Positions 6,555-7,679 of a stretch of 7,679 nt of DNA are shown here, piece by piece. Made by a program: the position numbers and the translations under genes. The notes under the pieces were generated by a model. That model made no database searches. It was not told where the DNA came from and was given only the letters and a program-made list of their open reading frames with translations. Source of the stretch: Stenotrophomonas_A sp035539015. GTDB taxonomy: Bacteria; Pseudomonadota; Gammaproteobacteria; Xanthomonadales; Xanthomonadaceae. The DNA lies in assembly GCA_035539015.1 (NCBI GenBank), contig DATLJF010000204.1, positions 1-7,679 of the forward strand, read 5' to 3'. Position 1 is the first letter of the stretch. Every line of letters starts with the position of its first letter.

Positions 6555-6932
6555 ATGCGGACCGCCAGGATCGTCTTGATTGGCCTGTTCACCAGCCTGC
6601 TGGCCTTCGCCAGCCAGGCCGCACCCTCGAACAAGTGGCGCATCGAAGTCGATGGCAGCGCCTCGACCGCCGGCAGTATCCAGCTCGGTATCACCCCTGA
6701 AGGCGGCAGCACCCGGCAGGTCGATATTCCAGTGGCCAAGGGCCTGCACGAGAACCGCGTTGCCCGGCTGATCCGCGATGCGCTCAAGACGGCGCTGGGC
6801 AAGGGCTACCACGTCGAGATCGACGATGGCGAGGATGTGCTGGTCAAGCGCCGGGGCAGCCATCCCAAGCTGGATATCGTCATTGCCGGCAACTCGGTCC
6901 AGGGCATCAAGGTGAAGGAACACACCGAGTAG
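6555..6932 (+). CDS. Small secreted protein of unknown function
   Basis: I do not recognise a family for this 125-aa protein. A classical signal peptide is clear: MRTAR, hydrophobic 6-18, then ASQA with cleavage after Ala22. The mature part is about 103 residues, contains no cysteine and is rich in charged residues. It reads as beta-strands (KWRIEVDGS 27-35, IQLGITPEGG 42-51, RQVDIPVAKG 54-63), one likely amphipathic helix (NRVARLIRDALKTALG, 67-82), then strands (HVEIDDGEDVLVKRR 85-99; LDIVIAGNSVQGIKVKE 105-121). No lipobox or membrane anchor is visible, so a soluble periplasmic or exported protein is likely. ATG 6555 is supported by GGAG at 6544-6547 and by the signal peptide. It sits between the Lrp gene and queA on the same strand; queA appears to have its own promoter. 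That the gene is real is well supported; function is unknown. Confidence 0.82.
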   Translation: MRTARIVLIGLFTSLLAFASQAAPSNKWRIEVDGSASTAGSIQLGITPEGGSTRQVDIPVAKGLHENRVARLIRDALKTALGKGYHVEIDDGEDVLVKRRGSHPKLDIVIAGNSVQGIKVKEHTE

Positions 6933-6960
6933 CGGGCGGGAGGCGGCGCCTGCGGGGAAG

Positions 6961-6996
6961 GGCGGGGCCGGTACAATAGCCGGTCCATTCCCCGCC
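6961..6996 (+). promoter_or_regulatory. queA promoter: -10 TACAAT inside a dyad
   Basis: TACAAT (6972-6977) matches the -10 consensus at 5 of 6 positions. It is flanked by two direct copies of GCCGGT (6967-6972 and 6979-6984) and lies inside a 7-bp inverted repeat, GGCGGGG (6961-6967) with CCCCGCC (6990-6996). No good -35 hexamer is seen at 16-18 bp (the region around 6949-6954 reads CCTGCG). Transcription would begin near 6984, giving a leader of about 24 nt before the TTG start. Confidence 0.55.
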
Positions 6997-7007
6997 TTGC
7001 CCTGTCC

Positions 7008-7679
7008 TTGAAGAAGTCGGATTTCCACTACGAGCTGCCCGAGGCCTTGATCGCCCAGGCGCCGCTGGCCGAGCGTTCGGCCAGCCGCCTGATGGTGGTG
7101 CCGCCGGCCCCGGCCGCGCTGCAGGACCTGCAGGTCCGCGACCTGCCCGAGCTGCTGCAACCCGGCGACCTGCTGGTGTTCAACGACACCCGGGTGATCC
7201 CAGCGCGGCTGTTCGGACACAAGGCCAGCGGCGGGCGCGTGGAGATCCTGATCGAACGCCTGCTCGGCGCGCAGCAGGCGCGCGCGCAGGTTGGCGCCAG
7301 CAAGTCGCCCAAGGCCGGCAGCCGTATCGCCCTGGACGCGGGCGGCGAGGCCGAGGTGCTGGGCCGCGACGGCGAGTTCTATGTGTTGCGCTTCATCGTC
7401 CCCGAACCGCTGGAGCAGTGGCTGCTGCACGCCGGCCGGCTGCCGTTGCCGCCGTATATCCGGCGCGAACCCGGGGTGGACGATCGCGAGCGCTACCAGA
7501 CCGTGTTTGCGCGCCAGGCCGGCGCGGTCGCCGCGCCCACCGCCGGCCTGCATTTCGACGAACCGCTGCTGGCGCGCCTGCGCGAGCGCGGCATCAACTT
7601 CGGCCACGTCACCCTGCACGTAGGCGCGGGCACGTTCCAGCCGGTCCGGGTGGAGGCACTGGAAGAGCACGTGATGCAC
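7008..7679 (+). CDS. queA: tRNA S-adenosylmethionine ribosyltransferase-isomerase, 5' part (runs off right edge)
   Basis: QueA transfers and isomerises the ribosyl part of S-adenosylmethionine onto preQ1 at position 34 of tRNAs with GUN anticodons, making epoxyqueuosine. The 224 codons present match the family throughout: SDFHYELPEALIAQAPLAER (4-23), GDLLVFNDTRVIPARLFG (53-70), VGASKSPKAG (95-104), RLPLPPYI (144-151), GAVAAPTAGLHFDEPLL (172-188) and VTLHVGAGTFQPVRV (201-215). E. coli QueA is about 356 residues, so roughly a third is missing to the right. The start is TTG at 7008: the codons after it (KKSDFHYELPE) align with the usual N-terminus, there is no in-frame ATG or GTG nearby upstream, and a -10 element at 6972 would put the transcript start just ahead. 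No clear Shine-Dalgarno is seen. In many bacteria queA precedes tgt, the next enzyme of the pathway, which may follow outside the window. Confidence 0.96.
   Translation, partial: MKKSDFHYELPEALIAQAPLAERSASRLMVVPPAPAALQDLQVRDLPELLQPGDLLVFNDTRVIPARLFGHKASGGRVEILIERLLGAQQARAQVGASKSPKAGSRIALDAGGEAEVLGRDGEFYVLRFIVPEPLEQWLLHAGRLPLPPYIRREPGVDDRERYQTVFARQAGAVAAPTAGLHFDEPLLARLRERGINFGHVTLHVGAGTFQPVRVEALEEHVMH

Noticed and set aside
5916..7679. Open leftward frame continuing upstream of the aminotransferase across the regulator, the small protein and queA
   Set aside because: It lies antisense to three well-supported genes, its translation is low-complexity Ala/Arg/Gly/Gln-rich sequence typical of GC-rich shadow frames, and the aminotransferase has its own ATG and AGGAG site at 5913-5927.

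Overview
The window is about 65-70% GC by eye, has GTG and TTG starts, a TonB-dependent receptor of the type abundant in Xanthomonas and Caulobacter, and a TGTAGGAGCGGCTTCAGCCGCGA-like REP element. Together these suggest a gammaproteobacterium of the Xanthomonadaceae/Lysobacteraceae (Stenotrophomonas, Lysobacter, Luteimonas or Pseudoxanthomonas type). The genus cannot be fixed from the sequence alone.

Layout, left to right. (1) The 5' part of upp (uracil phosphoribosyltransferase) runs leftward off the edge. (2) A 159-bp divergent intergenic region holds a perfect 8-bp hairpin and, closer to the next gene, a Pho-box-like sequence. (3) A rightward two-gene operon follows: an 846-aa TonB-dependent outer-membrane receptor and a 376-aa lipoprotein with a diverged beta-propeller phytase fold, joined by a 4-bp GTGA overlap. 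(4) A 130-bp gap between convergent genes holds a composite REP/BIME-like element. (5) A leftward class III PLP-dependent aminotransferase is divergent from an Lrp/AsnC-family regulator; the 120-bp gap carries an 8-bp inverted repeat. (6) A small secreted protein of unknown function is followed by queA (tRNA queuosine synthesis), which starts at TTG and runs off the right edge.

Working together: receptor plus propeller looks like a TonB-driven scavenging unit for an organophosphate such as phytate. The enzyme would act at the cell surface or in the periplasm, and expression may rise under phosphate starvation. The propeller keeps most, but not all, of the phytase active-site positions I can align from memory, so its substrate may differ. 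This is the most interesting part of the window. The aminotransferase/Lrp pair looks like an amino-acid-responsive catabolic module, with the regulator probably controlling its divergent neighbour. upp and queA are ordinary housekeeping genes. I see no mobile elements, CRISPR arrays, tRNA or rRNA genes.
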